A stretch of DNA of 64,000 nucleotides from RBG-16-66-20 sp036262835. GTDB lineage: Bacteria > Pseudomonadota > Gammaproteobacteria > Burkholderiales > SG8-39. The DNA lies in assembly GCA_036262835.1 (NCBI GenBank), contig DATAID010000104.1, positions 56,206 through 120,205 on the forward strand. The letters are read 5' to 3'. The first letter of the stretch is position 1, and each line of letters opens with the position of its first letter. The notes under the pieces are model-generated. The model ran no database searches and was not told where the DNA came from. It saw only the letters and a list, made by a program, of their open reading frames with translations. Both the position numbers and the translations under genes were made by a program. Shown piece after piece: positions 61,854-64,000 of this stretch.

Positions 61854-61956
61854 GGCCTATTCTAGTCCGGCCTGACAAATCCTGACTACGAGGGCGCCCG
61901 AGCCGCCGGCGGCGGCCCTCTCGCGCGGCGCGATTGGCGTTAGCATGCCCTCCACG
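61854..61956. other. Divergent intergenic region before the Ser/Thr kinase
   Basis: The 103-base gap contains the start regions of the lipoprotein and the kinase. No clear promoter pair and no ribosome site before the kinase ATGs were seen, so the kinase start is chosen from fold only. Confidence 0.4.
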
Positions 61957-63270
61957 ATGCAGACCCAGCACGTCGGCAAATACGAGCTGCTCAAGCTCCT
62001 CGGCAAGGGGGCGACCGGCTCCGTTTACCTGGCGATGGATCCCTTCGGCCAGCGCGAGGTCGCGATCAAGGTGCTCGATGCGATGCCCGCCGATCCCGAG
62101 GAAGCGCGCCGCGCGCTCAAGTTCTTCCAGAACGAGGCTTCGCTCGCGGGCAAGCTCCGCCATCCGCACATCGTCAGCATCTTCGACGCCGGCATCGACA
62201 AGCAGGCGGGCAAGGACCTGCGCTACCTCGTGATGGAGCTCGTGGAGGGGACCTCGCTGCAGCCGCGCTGCGAGGCCTCGCAGCTCCTGCCCGTGCAGCA
62301 GACGGTGCAGATCGCCTACAAGTGCTGCCGCGCGCTCGAATACGCCAACACGGTCGGCGTCGTGCACCGCGACATCAAGCCGGCGAACATCATGCTGCGC
62401 CCCAATTTCGACATCAAGGTGTCGGACTTCGGCGCCGCGCAGCTCGCGCGCTCCGAGACCACGCAGGTCGCGGGCGTGGGCTCGCCCTACTACATGTCGC
62501 CCGAGCAGATCCGCGGCGGCGAGGAGATCGACTTCCGCTCCGACATGTTCTCCCTCGGCGGCGTGATGTACCACATGCTCACCGGCAACCGGCCCTTCAA
62601 CGGCACGACGGCCTACGACCTCATGGAGGAGATCCTCGCCAAGGAGCCGGAGGGGCCTTCGAGCCTGCGCGATGGCGTGCCGCCGGAGCTCGACCAGGTG
62701 GTGCTGCGCGCGCTCGGCAAGTCGCGCGAAGACCGCTTCCACAGCTGGGAGGCGTTCGCCGAGGCGCTCGAGCCGATGCTCACGCTCGAGGATGCGACCG
62801 TCTCCCGGCTCTCCGACGTGGAGGAATTCAACGCCATGCGGCGCCTGGAATTCTTCAAGCGCTTCTCCGACACCGAGCTCTGGGAGGTGGTGCGTGCCTG
62901 CCGCCTGCGGCGCTTTCCCGCCAACGCGGAGCTGATCCGCGAAGGCGAAGTCGACGATCACATCTACATCCTTGCCGCGGGCCTGCTCAAGGTGACCAAG
63001 GCGGGCAAGCTCCTGAACGCCGTTAGCCCCGGCGACTGCGTGGGCGAGATGGTGTACGCGCGGCGCAGTTCCCTGCCGCGCTCGGCGACCGTGACCGCGG
63101 TCGAGATGAGCTGGGTGGTGCCGCTTCGCATCCAGGACATCGACGGCTTTTCGGAGGCCTGCAAGGCGCGCTTCAGCGAAGCCTTCCTCGCCGTCATGGC
63201 CGACCGCCTCTCGATGCTGGGCGGGCGGCTCGTTTCGCTCATGCAGGAGCAGAAGGTCGGCCTGGTTTGA
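61945..63270 (+). CDS. Ser/Thr protein kinase with C-terminal cNMP-binding domain
   Basis: The 441-residue protein (start 61945; ATG 61957 is also in frame) has a Hanks-type kinase: GKGATGSVYLA glycine loop, VAIK lysine, VVHRDIKPANIML and SDFGAAQLA with GSPYYMSPEQI. From about residue 305 a cyclic-nucleotide-binding domain follows: DHIYILAAGLLKVTKAGKL and a phosphate cassette with GEMVYARRSSLPRSATV. No membrane helix is present, so it is a soluble kinase that may be turned on by cAMP or cGMP, like a one-chain PKA/PKG analogue. Its stop overlaps the glycosylase TTG. Confidence 0.9.
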   Translation: MPSTMQTQHVGKYELLKLLGKGATGSVYLAMDPFGQREVAIKVLDAMPADPEEARRALKFFQNEASLAGKLRHPHIVSIFDAGIDKQAGKDLRYLVMELVEGTSLQPRCEASQLLPVQQTVQIAYKCCRALEYANTVGVVHRDIKPANIMLRPNFDIKVSDFGAAQLARSETTQVAGVGSPYYMSPEQIRGGEEIDFRSDMFSLGGVMYHMLTGNRPFNGTTAYDLMEEILAKEPEGPSSLRDGVPPELDQVVLRALGKSREDRFHSWEAFAEALEPMLTLEDATVSRLSDVEEFNAMRRLEFFKRFSDTELWEVVRACRLRRFPANAELIREGEVDDHIYILAAGLLKVTKAGKLLNAVSPGDCVGEMVYARRSSLPRSATVTAVEMSWVVPLRIQDIDGFSEACKARFSEAFLAVMADRLSMLGGRLVSLMQEQKVGLV

Positions 63271-63818
63271 AGAAACGGTGTGGCTGGGCGAGGAATCCGC
63301 TCGCAATCCGGTATCACGACCGCGAGTGGGGCGTGCCGGTCAGGAACGATCGCAAGCTCTTCGAGTTCCTGATCCTGGAAGGCGCGCAGGCCGGCCTTTC
63401 CTGGGACACGATCCTCGCGAAGCGGGAGAATTACCGGAAAGCCTTTGCGGGGTTTGATCCGAAAAAGATCTCTCGTTTCGATGCGAGGAAGAAAAAGGCT
63501 CTCCTGCGGAACCCCGGCATCGTGCGCAACCGCCTGAAGATCGAGGCCGCCGTGGTCAACGCGCGCTGCTTTCTCGCGTTACAACGGGAGTTCGGGTCGG
63601 CGGCAAGGTATTTCTGGAGCTTTGTGAACGAGAAGCCCATGAAGAATCCTGGTCGCCCGGTCCCGGCGCGAACCGCGGTGTCGGACGCGTTGTCGAAGGA
63701 TCTCAAGCGCCGGGGCTTCAAGTTCGTGGGCTCGACGATCATGTACGCTTTCATGCAGGCGGTGGGCATGGTGAACGACCATTCGATGGACTGCTTTTGC
63801 TACAGGAAAAAAACTTGA
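63267..63818 (+). CDS. tag: DNA-3-methyladenine glycosylase I
   Basis: The 183-residue base-excision repair enzyme has the zinc 'snap' Cys5 and His17 with VNDHSMDCFCY at the end, plus catalytic Glu38 in LFEFLILEGAQAGLSW. The start is TTG overlapping the kinase stop (TTGA). It removes 3-methyladenine from DNA. It shares the zinc residues and length of E. coli Tag. Confidence 0.95.
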   Translation: MKKRCGWARNPLAIRYHDREWGVPVRNDRKLFEFLILEGAQAGLSWDTILAKRENYRKAFAGFDPKKISRFDARKKKALLRNPGIVRNRLKIEAAVVNARCFLALQREFGSAARYFWSFVNEKPMKNPGRPVPARTAVSDALSKDLKRRGFKFVGSTIMYAFMQAVGMVNDHSMDCFCYRKKT

Positions 63819-64000
63819 GAATCCTGATCCTGATCGCTCTGGCTTTCCTTGCTCTGCCCGCGCTCGCCTACGACGTGAACGGCGTGGCGATCGGCGGCAA
63901 GGAGATCGACGTCAAGAAGGCCTTCCCGAGCGTGCACTGCAAGGAGCTCGAGTGGCGCACCGACGCGGCCGACCGGCGCTGTGACGACGCCCTCATCCAG
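63815..64000 (+). CDS. Exported protein (partial, runs off the window)
   Basis: A TTG overlapping the Tag stop (TTGA) opens a frame that runs to the end. The visible 62 residues show a signal peptide (ILILIALAFLALPALA) then YDVNGVAIGGKEIDVKKAFPS and a Cys-containing segment (VHCKELEWRTDAADRRCDD). The protein is exported. The opening resembles periplasmic proteins of unknown function; the C-terminal part is outside the window. Confidence 0.7.
   Translation, partial: MRILILIALAFLALPALAYDVNGVAIGGKEIDVKKAFPSVHCKELEWRTDAADRRCDDALIQ

Overview
High-GC proteobacterial chromosome segment, most likely a betaproteobacterium of the Burkholderiales type. This is inferred from two Bug-type tripartite tricarboxylate transporter binding proteins, many CoA-dependent catabolic genes, DUF1328/CsbD/BON stress proteins, and a WIPAFAGM-coding hairpin repeat typical of that group. 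Genes are densely packed on both strands. Many overlap start-on-stop (ATGA, GTGA, TTGA), and several start at GTG or TTG. I saw no tRNA, rRNA, CRISPR array, transposase, integrase or origin.

Layout. 0-2.4 kb: envelope and stress small proteins (GDYXXLXY, glycine-zipper lipoprotein, CsbD, DUF1328, BON lipoprotein). 2.6-6.5 kb: zinc alcohol dehydrogenase, AtzH-like protein, M20 amidohydrolase, a Bug protein and an unlisted 48-aa acidic protein with its own terminator. 6.6-12.4 kb: thiolase, FadB-like fusion, EamA transporter and an orphan acyl-CoA carboxyltransferase. 12.4-13.5 kb: three Ser/Ala/Gln-rich lipoproteins. 13.5-18 kb: GNAT, MAPEG, DUF1272, a 2-hydroxyacid dehydrogenase and an acyl-CoA ligase. 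17.9-25.4 kb: a membrane diguanylate cyclase, an ABC-type binding protein, and a MaoC-cyclase-SDR-GMC run.

25.4-39 kb is a signalling block. It holds a 2326-residue soluble histidine kinase with twelve tandem GAF domains, its overlapping receiver-only response regulator, a redox/lipoprotein chain (aldo/keto reductase, DUF3301, ferredoxin reductase, DUF6279), and a five-PAS GGDEF-EAL protein whose EAL domain looks catalytically dead. 39-42 kb: TPR proteins and a cytosolic Cys-type sulfatase. 42-52 kb: two divergent catabolic arms, with hydantoinase/oxoprolinase A and B, MaoC and a class II aldolase on one side, and a gamma-glutamyltransferase-like enzyme, a second class II aldolase, a Bug protein, an NHL lyase-like protein and a monooxygenase on the other.

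54-61.6 kb holds the most coherent pathway. A MarR regulator with a readable promoter and palindromic operator heads an overlapping operon of enoyl-CoA hydratase, acyl-CoA dehydrogenase, aryl-CoA ligase, RidA and a two-domain flavin monooxygenase/old-yellow-enzyme fusion. This matches the aerobic 2-aminobenzoyl-CoA route. Just upstream lies a 43-codon ORF coupled by TTGA overlap to a DUF6642-like protein with a caspase/CHAT-style His-Cys pair. The window ends with a Ser/Thr kinase fused to a cyclic-nucleotide-binding domain, DNA-3-methyladenine glycosylase I, and a truncated exported protein, again chained by TTGA overlaps.
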